Counted from the first letter of the stretch, positions 33,497 to 42,558 are shown. The stretch: DNA of 64,000 nt from CAZOZZ01 sp965262425 (GCA_965262425.1 OZ253536.1:3844001-3908000), one strand, 5' to 3'. Numbers and translations are program-made. The notes: generated from the letters alone by a model not told the origin.

Positions 33497-34996
33497 CTAC
33501 GGCTCGTGACAGTTCAAGCAGGACCCACGCGGGGGATGCGGTGGGATCATGTCGACTCGCCGAATCTTCGTCTGGCCGGCAGGCGGTGGATTGGTCTGAG
33601 TCTGCTGGCTCGTTGTTGCGGGCCGCGGGCCGGCGCCTCCGCTCTCACTGTAAACGACCTTCACACTCTGTAGATCCGGGCTCTCGACGGCTCGAACGTC
33701 CAGGTAGTTGTTTGCGTTGTCGCGAACGAACACACGCGACACGACCCAGTCGCCGGGCTCGTCCAGCTTGTGGGTCTTGAACGACCCTTCATAGAGATTC
33801 TGTTTGACGTCGAAACCGGGCTTGATCAACGGCCGGCCCTCCTTGGCCTTCAGTCGGACTCTCTTCTTGTCGATCCAGCTCGGGCTGGCTCCGACGTCGA
33901 CCCAGATGTCGCCGATACCGGAGTGGTCGTCCACGGCGATCGCGATAATTTTTGTCTCCTCCTCCAAGCTGGCCGTCGCGCGGTCGAACGCGACGCTGAT
34001 CAGCTTCGGCGGAACCTTGTCGACGTTGGCGAGATCCTGACGGATGTTGAACTTTGTCGCGGCCAGGAGTTCGTTCGTGGACGAGAACAGGTCTTTCTGG
34101 TTGCCGGCTCGGTCTTTGATCTGGATCGTACGCGCGACGTACTCACCGCCGACCGACCACTGGTTGATCTGGAAGTAACCGACGAACTCTCCCGGGTGGT
34201 TGAAGCGTCGCGCCAGGTTCAGTTCGATGTACTTGTTGTCCGGGCCAGACAGCCGCAGGATGACCTCGCTGGCGCCAGACTTGTTGTCGAACAGGGTTGC
34301 ACGTACCGGAATCATGTCCCCGATATCGAACGTCGCGCCGTTCGTGTTCTCGTCTTCGCCGATGTAGAGGTCGACGAGGTCCGGGTACATCACATCGACG
34401 TTGGTATTGGGGAGGATCTCAAACTCCAGGCCCAGCATCGCGGGGTGCATCGGCGGGAAAAAGGCCTTGGAATGCCCCAGCTCGCTGTTCAGCTCTCCGT
34501 CGTAGATGACATACACTCCGGGTTCGGCCCATTCGTCGGTCTGGACGACACCGTCGAACAACCACGGGTTGTCCTCACGCGGGCGGAAATTGGCGCGGTA
34601 AACCGAACGCCGTCCGAACTGGTTCTGGTAAGCGATCCACCATCGCTGGGTCGGCACGGGGTTCTCCGCCTGCGCTTCCAGCCGGAGCGTTCCGCCGGCC
34701 TGGATCTGGCGTTCGGAAACCACCTTCACCCACTTGAGTTGAGGTGGGAAGTGATAGCCCTTAAGTTCCCTCGGATCGACCTCCCCGCTCGGGTTCGACA
34801 TGAACTCGTCGGGGATGTAGTCGTCAGGGTTTCCGGTAAGGTAGTAGTCGTCGATGGTCGGAACTTGCGGTCCCTCCTCATAATCGATCGAGGGCACGTC
34901 CTTGGTCTTCGGGTCCATCTTCGGATGCTGGGCGACCAGGGTGACGGCCGTGACGACAAGAATGGCTACAAATATTTTCAACGCCTTCGGAATCAT
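33497..34996 (-). CDS. Secreted multidomain protein ending in a CxxCH heme motif
   Basis: 499 aa from ATG 34996 (GGAGGG 5 nt upstream). Signal MIPKALKIFVAILVVTAVTL-VAQ. The body has Ig-like strand-rich domains (RQIQAGGTLRLEAQAENPVP; MIPVRATLFDNKSGASEVIL; TKIIAIAVDDHSGIGDIWVD) and a C-terminal linker rich in Gln/Thr/Pro. The last residues are PHPPRGSCLNCHEP, a single c-type heme site placed at the very end. Function unknown; perhaps an electron-accepting partner of the phosphatase-fold protein. Upstream lies the second ~520-bp repeat. Confidence 0.65.
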   Translation of the reverse strand: MIPKALKIFVAILVVTAVTLVAQHPKMDPKTKDVPSIDYEEGPQVPTIDDYYLTGNPDDYIPDEFMSNPSGEVDPRELKGYHFPPQLKWVKVVSERQIQAGGTLRLEAQAENPVPTQRWWIAYQNQFGRRSVYRANFRPREDNPWLFDGVVQTDEWAEPGVYVIYDGELNSELGHSKAFFPPMHPAMLGLEFEILPNTNVDVMYPDLVDLYIGEDENTNGATFDIGDMIPVRATLFDNKSGASEVILRLSGPDNKYIELNLARRFNHPGEFVGYFQINQWSVGGEYVARTIQIKDRAGNQKDLFSSTNELLAATKFNIRQDLANVDKVPPKLISVAFDRATASLEEETKIIAIAVDDHSGIGDIWVDVGASPSWIDKKRVRLKAKEGRPLIKPGFDVKQNLYEGSFKTHKLDEPGDWVVSRVFVRDNANNYLDVRAVESPDLQSVKVVYSESGGAGPRPATTSQQTQTNPPPAGQTKIRRVDMIPPHPPRGSCLNCHEP

Positions 34997-35052
34997 GATC
35001 CCTCCAAACGAACAGCGCGACACCTGCAACAAACCACGAGCTGTCAACGTAA

Positions 35053-35565
35053 AGTGTGGGCAAAGGTGGATTCAGGTTTTGAGGAACGCCCTTGCCCGCC
35101 GTAGGTTACTTAGCGAGCAAGAGCCCACACCTGCGGCACTGTTGCCATGTGGGTATCGCGACAACTGCGTTCATGCGGGTTCACCCCGCATGACACCGCC
35201 GAGGTGAAGGCCGCAAAGCCCATCGAACGCCCGTTCTTGAAACGGTCATTTTGGGCCGCGGAACCAAGTGTAGATCTATCGGAGCGTACGCCAGTATTCG
35301 TAGGGTGTCAAGGAAACGACAATGTCGAGCTACGGCGATAGAACGGTGCTCGTGTCCGAAATTGCGATCTCGGATATTTCACCGGATCCGCTGGCGAGAA
35401 GGCCCGACCGGTGAATGCAGAATTGATAAACAAATTAACAGTTCGGCGACAAAAAACCGGACTGTTTGGCTGAGGGACTGTTCACTGCGTCACGTGCGCA
35501 TCCACCGGCCACCATTCGCAGGAGATCGCCTGCACCTTCGCCGCGCGTGGCGAATCCAAATGCTT
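35053..35565. repeat. Long noncoding repeat, copy Y, upstream of the CxxCH gene
   Basis: Counterpart of 31560-32075, in the same orientation relative to its minus-strand gene and starting 57 bp before that gene's ATG. Similarity is patchy, with runs of 10-20 identical bases separated by indels, so the duplication is old. The retained order over more than 500 bp suggests constraint or a segmental duplication. Confidence 0.6.
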
Positions 35566-35616
35566 GAATCCTAGCACGGCCTGCGGCAATGCAGTGCCGG
35601 CCGAAGGCTAGCCGTC

Positions 35617-35668
35617 TACCGGTGGATCCGAACCTCTGCGCTATGCCATCTGAGCTATGGGCGGGTCT
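35617..35668 (-). pseudogene. tRNA-like remnant lacking an anticodon arm
   Basis: On the minus strand GCCCATAGCTCAGATGGCAT followed by AGCGC is a good 5' half and D-arm. It runs straight into AGAGGTTCGGATCCACC, a T-arm with the GGTTCRAATCC-like loop. There is no room for an anticodon stem, and the 3' side does not pair with the 5' acceptor. Probably a deletion derivative. Confidence 0.35.
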
Positions 35669-35688
35669 GTAGGCACGACAGCACTTAG

Positions 35689-36792
35689 TTAGTCCACCGT
35701 CGAGTCGAAGACATCGAGGATCCTCTCCAGGCCCTTCTCCAGGTAGTCCCGCGGCGGTCCGAAGCCCAGGCGAAAGTAGCCGTCCAGCAGAAACTGCTGG
35801 CCCGGCACGATCAGCGTGGATTTTTCGTCCCTGAGGCGCAGGGCCAGCTGGTAGGATTCGATCGGATGTTCGTAGCGGATCATGGCGATTGCAGCCGCCC
35901 TCGGTTTGACCAGTTCGAACATCCCGGGTCGTTGTGCCACCCACTCTTCGACGAAAGCAAGGTTGCGGCCGATGAACTCCTGGGTTCGGATTCGGAGTTT
36001 GTGCCGCTGTTCCAGCCCGCGGCAGGCGATCTTGTCGCCCAAGATACAGGGTGCGATCGACGTGTAGTCCTTGTGACTCCATATCTTCTCGATCGCATCT
36101 TCCGGCCCGAGAACCCATCCCATCCGAGTTCCGGGCATTCCGTAGGCCTTCGACATGCTGTGAACGACGAGCGTCTTCGGGTAGAGGCCCCACATTGTCT
36201 GCGACCGATCTCCTTCGCGTTCAGCACCCCGGTAGACTTCGTCTGAGTGGATCCAGCACCCGACCTTGTCCGCCACGGCCGCGATGGCCTTTAGTGTGTC
36301 CACTCCGTACATCGCACCGGTCGGGTTGTTCGGGTTCGATATCGAGATCAGTTTGGTCTTAGACGTCAACTTGTCGGCAATCTCATCAGTATCCGGGATC
36401 CAATCGTTCTCCGGCTTGGTCCAGACGGGAACGATCGTCGCGCCGAAAGCCTCGGCAGCACCGTAGGTCTGCATGTAATTGGGAAGGATGAAGACAGCTT
36501 CGTCGCCGGGCTCAATCAGGTACAACATGCAGTGGAAATTGGCTTCGCATCCCCCGATCGTGGCCACGAAATTGTCGATGGTTGCCCCCTCATAGAGTTC
36601 CGACGCCAGTTCGCGAAACCGGATGCTCCCGTTGGTTTGCCCGTAGCCCAACCTCTCGTTCAGCAGTTCCTCCCCCGAGATGCCGAGGTCTGCGGGGGTC
36701 ACTGGATGCACACCGCTCTCGGTGAGGTTGTATTCGACGATGTTTTCCCACTTCGACTGCCATCGTTCCATCTCAAAGTCATGAATCTTCAT
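35689..36792 (-). CDS. Class I/II PLP aminotransferase
   Basis: 367 aa. Motifs of fold-type I aminotransferases: GYGQTNGSIRFRELASELYE, SNPNNPTGAMYG (152-163, Asn for PLP), WIHSDEVYRG (D184, Y187) and SMSKAYGMPGTRMGWVLGPE with catalytic K215. The C-terminal Arg for the substrate carboxylate is in YFRLGFGPP. Substrate not readable; some close types act as arginine/capreomycidine or kynurenine-like transaminases. Divergent from the threonine dehydratase gene, which suggests linked amino-acid catabolism. Confidence 0.88.
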   Translation of the reverse strand: MKIHDFEMERWQSKWENIVEYNLTESGVHPVTPADLGISGEELLNERLGYGQTNGSIRFRELASELYEGATIDNFVATIGGCEANFHCMLYLIEPGDEAVFILPNYMQTYGAAEAFGATIVPVWTKPENDWIPDTDEIADKLTSKTKLISISNPNNPTGAMYGVDTLKAIAAVADKVGCWIHSDEVYRGAEREGDRSQTMWGLYPKTLVVHSMSKAYGMPGTRMGWVLGPEDAIEKIWSHKDYTSIAPCILGDKIACRGLEQRHKLRIRTQEFIGRNLAFVEEWVAQRPGMFELVKPRAAAIAMIRYEHPIESYQLALRLRDEKSTLIVPGQQFLLDGYFRLGFGPPRDYLEKGLERILDVFDSTVD

Positions 36793-37165
36793 AAGCCCTC
36801 GCGCCCAATAGTCGTTCGAAAGCTCACGAGTCTAGCACAAAACCGTTGGCCGTTATGCCCCGTCACCGCTGCGACGGACTGGGTCAAAATGTTCTGTTGA
36901 GCATACGGCCTCATTGAGTTCTATGCGGTCGGCGGGCCGAGGGAAAACAAAAGATGATGCGGGCAGCGACGCGGCAAGTGTGACGGAAAGCGACATCGCA
37001 GGCACTCTGGCCGCCACGCAGTCTTCGAAGCGGTAGAGTCTTCAGACTAAGAACTCAAACAGTTCTCATCCAGCAGCAATTCCCTCGCGTCTCTGCGTTG
37101 ACGGCCATCGTGGCTATCGTTTCGCGTGTTGCCGAAGACGGCGATGCTGTGTAGACTCTACGCCC
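36793..37165. other. Divergent intergenic region, no gene seen
   Basis: 373 bp between the aminotransferase and threonine dehydratase starts. No frame, repeat or strong inverted repeat was recognised; it should hold both promoters. Confidence 0.4.
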
Positions 37166-38125
37166 ATGGTCGACTTCAAACTCAGTGACTTTCGCCGGAC
37201 GCGGGAGCACATCCGGCCCTACGTGCGGCAAACTCCGGTGGTCGGGACGCAGTGGCCGGATCTGTACCTGAAGCTCGAGAATATGCAGTACACGCATTCC
37301 TTCAAGATCCGTGGAGCGGTAAGCCGTGTGCTGAACCTGGTCGCGGACGGCGATTTGCGCACGGTACTGGCGGTCTCGGCGGGCAACCACGGTGTTGCAG
37401 TAGCACGGGCGACGACTGCCCTCGGGCGATCATGCAAAGTGGTCGTACCGCGGGAGGCCCCGAGAACCAAAATAGACGCGATCTTGCGATACGGGATCGA
37501 CCTTACTCTTGAGGGTGCCAACTACGACGAAGCTGAGAAGTATACACTCGACCTGGCGCAGGATCGGGAGCGATATGTCTTCGTCTCGCCTTACAACGAC
37601 CGTGACGTCATCCTGGGCCAGGGGACGATCGCCCTGGAACTCATCGAAGAGTTGCCCGAGTTGACTCACGTCATCGTGCCGGTCGGCGGCGGCGGCATCG
37701 CCGCGGGAATCGCCAGCGCCATGAAACAGTTCAGGCCCGATGTGCGCATCGTTGGCGTGCAGACAGAGGTTTCGGCTGCCATCTACCACTCTCTTAAGGC
37801 GGGTCATATCGTCACGATACCGGATCGCCCGACGATGGCCGACGGCATCCACGGCAACCTGGAAGCGGGTTCGATCACGTTCGACTTGATTCGGGACTAC
37901 GTCGACGAGGTCATCACTGTTTCCGAAAACGAGATTCTGGATGCACTCCGCATATTGCTCTACGAAGAGAAGACTCTGGCCGAAGGAGCGTCGGCGGCGG
38001 CGGTGGCAGCGTTCCGGTCGGGAAAGATTGTTGGCACAGGTCCCATGGTCGCGTTGATCACGGGTGGAAACATCGATCCTGAAGAGATAGTCCGCTCCGC
38101 AATACCGGCACAAACGGTCGGGTGA
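37166..38125 (+). CDS. Threonine/serine dehydratase-family PLP enzyme
   Basis: 319 aa, fold-type II. YTHSFKIRGAVSRVL holds catalytic K47; SAGNHGVAVA is the Asn-containing substrate loop; VPVGGGGIAAGIASA is the phosphate-binding glycine loop; LITGGNIDP closes the active site. No C-terminal ACT domain, so it is the catabolic or serine-racemase-like class rather than biosynthetic IlvA. Likely converts L-threonine or L-serine to the 2-oxo acid and ammonia in the cytoplasm. No strong ribosome site at ATG 37166. Confidence 0.88.
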   Translation: MVDFKLSDFRRTREHIRPYVRQTPVVGTQWPDLYLKLENMQYTHSFKIRGAVSRVLNLVADGDLRTVLAVSAGNHGVAVARATTALGRSCKVVVPREAPRTKIDAILRYGIDLTLEGANYDEAEKYTLDLAQDRERYVFVSPYNDRDVILGQGTIALELIEELPELTHVIVPVGGGGIAAGIASAMKQFRPDVRIVGVQTEVSAAIYHSLKAGHIVTIPDRPTMADGIHGNLEAGSITFDLIRDYVDEVITVSENEILDALRILLYEEKTLAEGASAAAVAAFRSGKIVGTGPMVALITGGNIDPEEIVRSAIPAQTVG

Positions 38126-38196
38126 AATCGCACTGAAAACTGACCAACGTTGGGATACCCCTCGAATGGCTGGGTGCCTCAGGGCTGGCCTGTTCC

Positions 38197-38290
38197 ATTG
38201 TACGAAATGTTGGCGGATACACGGCCGTTTCGAGGGATACGTTCTCGGACACACTCGCCAAGATTCTTGAAACCGAGCCGGATTCTCGCA
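38197..38290 (+). pseudogene. Ser/Thr protein kinase fragment, plus strand
   Basis: Reads LYEMLADTRPFRG and, after a frame change, FSDTLAKILETEPDS. This matches the kinase segment after the activation loop ('vLYEMLtG.rPF.G...sDTLa.iL..ePD') of bacterial Pkn proteins. It is disconnected from the N-lobe fragment, which lies on the opposite strand to its right. Confidence 0.5.
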
Positions 38291-38299
38291 GCCGAACGC

Positions 38300-38560
38300 C
38301 CATACCTCGGCCCGCTTGTCGACTTCCTGTCCGCGTCCGCGGGAATATTCGTCTTCTTTGGTCCCATTGATATCTCCCTTCCGTTCAAACCTAGCGAGCC
38401 GGTCGGCATCAGACTCTTCGAGTAAGGTCTTGATCACCACCTCGCGACCCAGCTTGGGGTTTTCGGGGCGCGCCACACCTCGCGCATCCCGCCCTTTCCG
38501 AGGGCGGAAACGATTTCATTATGCTCCAGTTTGCAGCCGGGCTGGATCACCCGTACATAG
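38300..38560 (-). pseudogene. Ser/Thr protein kinase fragment, minus strand, N-lobe
   Basis: Reads EIVSALGKGGMREVWRA (Gly-rich loop), then in another frame PKLGREVVIKTLLEESDADR and LARFER (catalytic Lys region), then directly DKRAEVWAFGC, which belongs after the catalytic loop. So the HRD/DFG core is deleted, and the following part appears inverted on the plus strand at 38197. Frameshifts confirm decay. Between here and 38640 nothing else was seen. Confidence 0.55.
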
Positions 38561-38640
38561 AACTACGGTCGTGGGTTAACAGCAGTTAGAGAGTCACCTG
38601 CGAGCTTCGCGGAAACCTGAAAGAATTCTCCCGACGATTA

Positions 38641-38671
38641 GTCCCGATAAACGCTTAGCGTTGATCGGGAC
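38641..38671. repeat. Strong inverted repeat (hairpin)
   Basis: GTCCCGAT-A-AACGC-TTA-GCGTT-G-ATCGGGAC: 8-bp outer and 5-bp inner arms in a 31-bp palindrome. No T-run on either side. It lies 62 bp before the permease remnant. Confidence 0.5.
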
Positions 38672-38732
38672 TGCCGTGGTAGCCCACTTTGTTTGACTAG
38701 TCCAAAACGCCACAGTAACATCCCCTTCCATC

Positions 38733-39473
38733 GTGGAGTCGCTCTTTCAAGACGTCCGTTACGCCATGAGAACATTGGCGAAGAACCGTGGATTCAGCGT
38801 AGTAACGGTTCTGACCTTAGCGCTTGGTCTCGGTGTAACCACCGCGGCTTTCAGTTTCATCGATGCAGTTCTAGACCGCCCCCAGCCGTCGTTGAATGAC
38901 CCCAGTCGGCTGGTCGCTCTCTATGCCGATCACCGCGACACGCCGGAACATGACTACCGTGGCGTCAGCTACCCCGACTATCCGGCTTATCGGAATCAGG
39001 CCGTTTTCCAAGACCTTGCCGTCTACCTCCGTTATCCGGTTATTGCTAAGACACCGGTCGACAACGTTCTCGTCGCGGCCGAGATCGTAACCGGCAACTA
39101 TTTTCAAGTTGTCGGCCCCGAGATCATTCGAGGACGCCCCTTACGGATTGAAGATGACGTTTGGCGAGCGCGCAGATGGCCGCGGTCATCAGTGATCGAT
39201 TCTGGAACACACACTTCGCCCGTGATCCCGGGGTGATTGGGCGGACAGTGTACCTCAACTCGAATTCCTTCACGATTGTCGGTGTGGTCGAAGAAGGGTT
39301 CCGCGGAGTTCTCCTGGACTGGATCGATGTTCCGGACGTGTGGATCACGACCAGTTCTATACCGCAAGTAACGGGAAGCGACACCCTGCTTCGTCTCCGT
39401 CGGGCGTTTAGTTATATGTCCGTCGCGCGACTGGCGCCGAACATCAGCATCGAACAGGCTCGGTCCGCGACAG
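38733..39473 (+). pseudogene. ADOP/MacB-type ABC permease, frameshifted and truncated
   Basis: The N-terminal part (MESLFQDVRYAMRTLAKNRG; FSVVTVLTLALGLGVTTAAF) is typical of acidobacterial duplicated orphan permeases. A frameshift near 39165 moves the MacB-PCD domain into another frame (AAVISDRFWNTHFARDPGVI). The frame is cut at about 39473, where an integrase fragment begins on the other strand. About 245 residues of an ~800-aa protein remain. Confidence 0.75.
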
Positions 39474-39732
39474 GTGGGTAGCCCTGCCTCAGTGTCTTCA
39501 CGTAGAAGAAGCGCAGGGCGGACATGTGGCTGACCACGGTCTGGGCAGCCAGGCTACGGTTCCGGATCAGGTGTAGCTGATACTGACGGAGCTGGTCCGC
39601 TCCGAGTTGATCGGGCGGGGTCTTGAAGTGTCGTACGAAACGTTCCACTGCACGGAGGTAGCTCTCAATGGTACTGTCTGCATAGTTGCGCCGCTGGAGT
39701 TCTTCCAGCATGCGCGATCCTAAGTGGGTCAT
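39474..39732 (-). pseudogene. N-terminal fragment of a tyrosine recombinase
   Basis: About 85 residues: LEELQRRNYADSTIESYLRA, VERFVRHFKTPPDQLGADQL and RQYQLHLIRN form the SAM-like core-binding domain of phage-type integrases; the catalytic domain with R/H/Y is missing. It abuts the truncated permease, so a deletion or rearrangement joined them. GGAG-like sequence precedes the ATG. Confidence 0.65.
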
Positions 39733-39823
39733 GGGATTGGTCTCCTTTATGACCCACTTTACTTTTTCCCACTCACCTCCAGTTCAGTCACGCGCAGCGT
39801 CCGCGGCCGCAGGCCGCTTCCGT

Positions 39824-39908
39824 TCAAACGCCGTTAGGAGAATCTGCAGGTTCCATCTCAACCGCGGAGTCGCAATCAGGGTCACAGAAGTCGTTGGGAC
39901 GAGTCTTG
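39824..39908 (-). pseudogene. Short Cys/Asp-rich C-terminal fragment, related to the window's right end
   Basis: Reads RPNDFCDPDCDSAVEMEPAD then SPNGV and stop. A related stretch at the right edge of the window reads RVPDDDCSVPDCDSAVETES on the minus strand. DNA similarity over about 50 bp is clear. No start codon is visible here. Unknown protein. Confidence 0.3.
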
Positions 39909-39924
39909 ATTCACAATCTTAGAT

Positions 39925-40356
39925 TTACTTAGTCGATCTAAAGAACGCTTCCGCCTTCTCGGAACTCTTTTGAATCGGTTGACGCTCGCCTCGCTCCCAA
40001 CTCGCGACCGTGCTCTCGTCCATGGAGAGCGCCTGTGCCAGTGACTCTTGAGAAAGCCCCATAGTAGTACGGCACTGCTTCATCCATTCCCCAAATGAAC
40101 TCGGTGGCGTGTATGGGCAGTATCCGAGGAAACTGACAATATGCGGAAGGAAACGGGTTGCCGGTTGGTAACGGTTCGTTTCCCAATTGAAGATATTGGG
40201 TATGCTTACCCCGATTTCGCGCGCAACTTCCCGCTGAAGCAGAGCACGATCCAGCCGTACCATCCTGAGATGGTCACCTAACGTAATGATTTCATTAGGG
40301 TACCTATGCGACTTCGGTTTGGGGCCTCGGAGGCGAATCGCAAAAAGGCAACGCAA
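39925..40356 (-). CDS. XRE-family regulator with two HTH modules
   Basis: About 143 aa. First HTH: LGDHLRMVRLDRALLQREVA then REIGVSIPNIFNWETNRYQP. Second HTH: WMKQCRTTMGLSQESLAQAL then SMDESTVASWERGERQPI. Two tandem HTH_3 domains in one short protein are common in small acidobacterial and plasmid regulators. The start is uncertain (TTG 40356, no strong site). No obvious target is adjacent except the fragment at 39824. Confidence 0.65.
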   Translation of the reverse strand: MRCLFAIRLRGPKPKSHRYPNEIITLGDHLRMVRLDRALLQREVAREIGVSIPNIFNWETNRYQPATRFLPHIVSFLGYCPYTPPSSFGEWMKQCRTTMGLSQESLAQALSMDESTVASWERGERQPIQKSSEKAEAFFRSTK

Positions 40357-40561
40357 CCCTGCGGGGAATTGGCTGCCACGAGACCAAACGATGCATGAAA
40401 GTGCAGACTAAATTGAGCAAGCTCTGCTCCCCAGATGCCGAGTTGCGAAACGTGGGCTTTCGCGGTCGCTAAACACAAGGCGACTTATGAGGACCTATCT
40501 GCCAATCCAAACATGCGGCTGCCGCACGAAGCATCAAGTAGCTGGTCTTTTTACTTTCAGA

Positions 40562-41806
40562 TCACTCATACCGTAGTGCGTCGATTGGCTCCAACGAGGC
40601 CGCCTTATGGGCCGGGTAGTACCCAAAGAAGATCCCAATACCAGCAGCAAACACGAATGAGATTACGGCGGCTTCCGGTGAAACGAGAGTCGGCCAGTTC
40701 ATCAGATGCGCAATGCCTACTGACAGACCCGCGCCGGTGAGGATGCCGACAATCCCCCCGAACATACAGAGGATCACCGACTCGGCGAGGAATTGCATGC
40801 GGATGTAGGAGCCGCGGGAACCCACGGCCATCCGGATTCCTATCTCCCGCGTCCGCTCAGTAACCGATACCAGCATGATGTTCATGATTCCGATTCCGCC
40901 TACGATCAACGACACAGCGGCGACGCTTCCCAACAGGAGCGTCATAATCAGATTCGTCTGTTCAGCAGTCTCTGCAACATCCGTGAGGTTATTGATCATG
41001 AAATCGTCATCCCCTCCCAGCCGGATGTTGTGGCGCTCCCGAAGCAGATCTGCGATCTGCTCCTCGGCCAGTTGCGTGGCCGCGGGGCTGATGGCCGAAA
41101 CCATCGCGCGATTGATCGACAGAATCGTCTGCCCGAGCATCTTTTTCTGAACCGTTGTGTAAGGCATGAGAACCGTGTCGTCCTGATCTGTTCCTGTTAC
41201 GGAATTCCCTTTCGGAGACAGTACGCCAACCACGAGGTAGGGCATGTTACGTATTCTTACGGTCTGGCCGATTGGATCCATTCCCGGAAGTAGATTCTCG
41301 GCCACCGTCTGTCCGATCACGATAACGCGAGCCGAGGTGCGAACGTCGTCTTCGCTGAAGAACGCTCCCTGCTCGATGGGCCAGTCGCGAATAGCAAGGT
41401 ACTGTTCGTTGACACCCTCGACCCGGGCCGACCAGTTCAGGTTTCCGGACACGAGTTGCCCGGACGCATAGACGACCGGAGTAACGGCGGCCACGGCGGG
41501 CACTTCCCGTTCGATCGCCTCGACGTCTTCAACCGTCAGCGCGACGCTTTCGTCAGAGGAGAGGCGCGCTCCACCTGGTCCTCGTTGTCCGGCTGGCATC
41601 ACATACAGCACATTGCTACCCATACTCTGCATCTGCTCGTCGACCAGCGCTTGAGCTCCCTGGCCGAGCGACACCATCGCGATGACGGCGGAGACCCCGA
41701 TCACAACACCCAGCGTAGTCAGTGCCGTCTGCACGCCGTTCTTTCCGAGAGCCTGAAACGACATTCGTACGATGTCGAGGAATCTCATAATGCCACCTCT
41801 CCCCAC
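40562..41806 (-). CDS. MacB-type ABC transporter permease (set A)
   Basis: 414 aa. N-terminal TM1 (TALTTLGVVIGVSAVIAMVS), a periplasmic MacB-PCD domain (LGQGAQALVDEQMQSMGSNV ...), and three C-terminal helices (IMTLLLGSVAAVSLIVGGIG; FLAESVILCMFGGIVGILTG; AAVISFVFAAGIGIFFGYYP). It ends with the signature PAHKAASLEPIDALRYE. Works with the ATPase (41785) and adaptor (42555) as a tripartite efflux or stress-export machine. Start overlaps the ATPase gene. Confidence 0.9.
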   Translation of the reverse strand: MGRGGIMRFLDIVRMSFQALGKNGVQTALTTLGVVIGVSAVIAMVSLGQGAQALVDEQMQSMGSNVLYVMPAGQRGPGGARLSSDESVALTVEDVEAIEREVPAVAAVTPVVYASGQLVSGNLNWSARVEGVNEQYLAIRDWPIEQGAFFSEDDVRTSARVIVIGQTVAENLLPGMDPIGQTVRIRNMPYLVVGVLSPKGNSVTGTDQDDTVLMPYTTVQKKMLGQTILSINRAMVSAISPAATQLAEEQIADLLRERHNIRLGGDDDFMINNLTDVAETAEQTNLIMTLLLGSVAAVSLIVGGIGIMNIMLVSVTERTREIGIRMAVGSRGSYIRMQFLAESVILCMFGGIVGILTGAGLSVGIAHLMNWPTLVSPEAAVISFVFAAGIGIFFGYYPAHKAASLEPIDALRYE

Positions 41807-42558
41807 GCGGGGGTTCTCTCTACGGGACAGTCGTCTTCAATAATGCCGTCCCGGAACCGGACGTATCTGTTGGCGTAGGCTGCAATATCAGCCTCGTGGG
41901 TAACCAGGACGATCGTGATCTTGCGCTCTCGATTCAGCTTCTGGAACACGCGCATGATCTCCTCGGATGTTCGCGTGTCGAGGCTACCCGTTGGCTCGTC
42001 GGCAAGGATGATCGCCGGACCGTTCACGAGAGCCCTGGCCAGAGCGACCCTCTGTTGTTGCCCACCCGAGAGTTGGTTCGGGTAGCTCTGTTCTTTGTCC
42101 GCGAGCTTGACGCCGGCGAGTGCCTCTCTGGCACGTTGTCGTCGTTCCGGTACCGGGATACCTCGATAGACCATCGGGAGTTCTACGTTCTCCAGTACGG
42201 AGGTACGAGAGATCAGGTTGAACGACTGAAACACGAAGCCGATCTTCTGGTTACGAATATCGGCAAGCTCGTCCCCCGACATCTCGGACACGTCGATCCC
42301 ATCGAGGAAATAGCGACCCTCGGTCCGTCGATCCAGACATCCGAGGATGTTCATCATCGTGGATTTTCCCGAGCCGGACGGCCCCATCACGGCAATGAAC
42401 TCCCCCTCCGCGACCCGGAGCGATACGCCGCGAAGGGCGTGAACTTTCACCTCGCCCAGGGAGTAAACCTTCTGGACGCCTTCCAGCCGGATCACCGGCG
42501 CGCAAGCAGGAGTGTCCTTGTGGTGATCTTCCTGCACTTCCATAAGTGTCTGCATCAT
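41785..42558 (-). CDS. ABC transporter ATPase, MacB/LolD type (set A)
   Basis: 257 aa. Walker A GPSGSGKSTMMNILG, Q-loop VFQSFNLISRTSV, signature LSGGQQQRVALARAL, Walker B IILADEPTGSLD and H-loop VLVTHEADIA. The LDRRTEGRYFLDGIDVSEMS region fits the LolD/MacB class. It overlaps the adaptor gene upstream (4 nt) and the permease gene downstream, so all three are coupled. Confidence 0.93.
   Translation of the reverse strand: MMQTLMEVQEDHHKDTPACAPVIRLEGVQKVYSLGEVKVHALRGVSLRVAEGEFIAVMGPSGSGKSTMMNILGCLDRRTEGRYFLDGIDVSEMSGDELADIRNQKIGFVFQSFNLISRTSVLENVELPMVYRGIPVPERRQRAREALAGVKLADKEQSYPNQLSGGQQQRVALARALVNGPAIILADEPTGSLDTRTSEEIMRVFQKLNRERKITIVLVTHEADIAAYANRYVRFRDGIIEDDCPVERTPAWGEVAL

Noticed and set aside
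35617..35668. Functional tRNA gene
   Set aside because: No anticodon arm and no 3' acceptor strand complementary to the 5' side.
39474..39732. Functional integrase explaining the mobility of the region
   Set aside because: Only the N-terminal core-binding domain is present; catalytic residues are absent.
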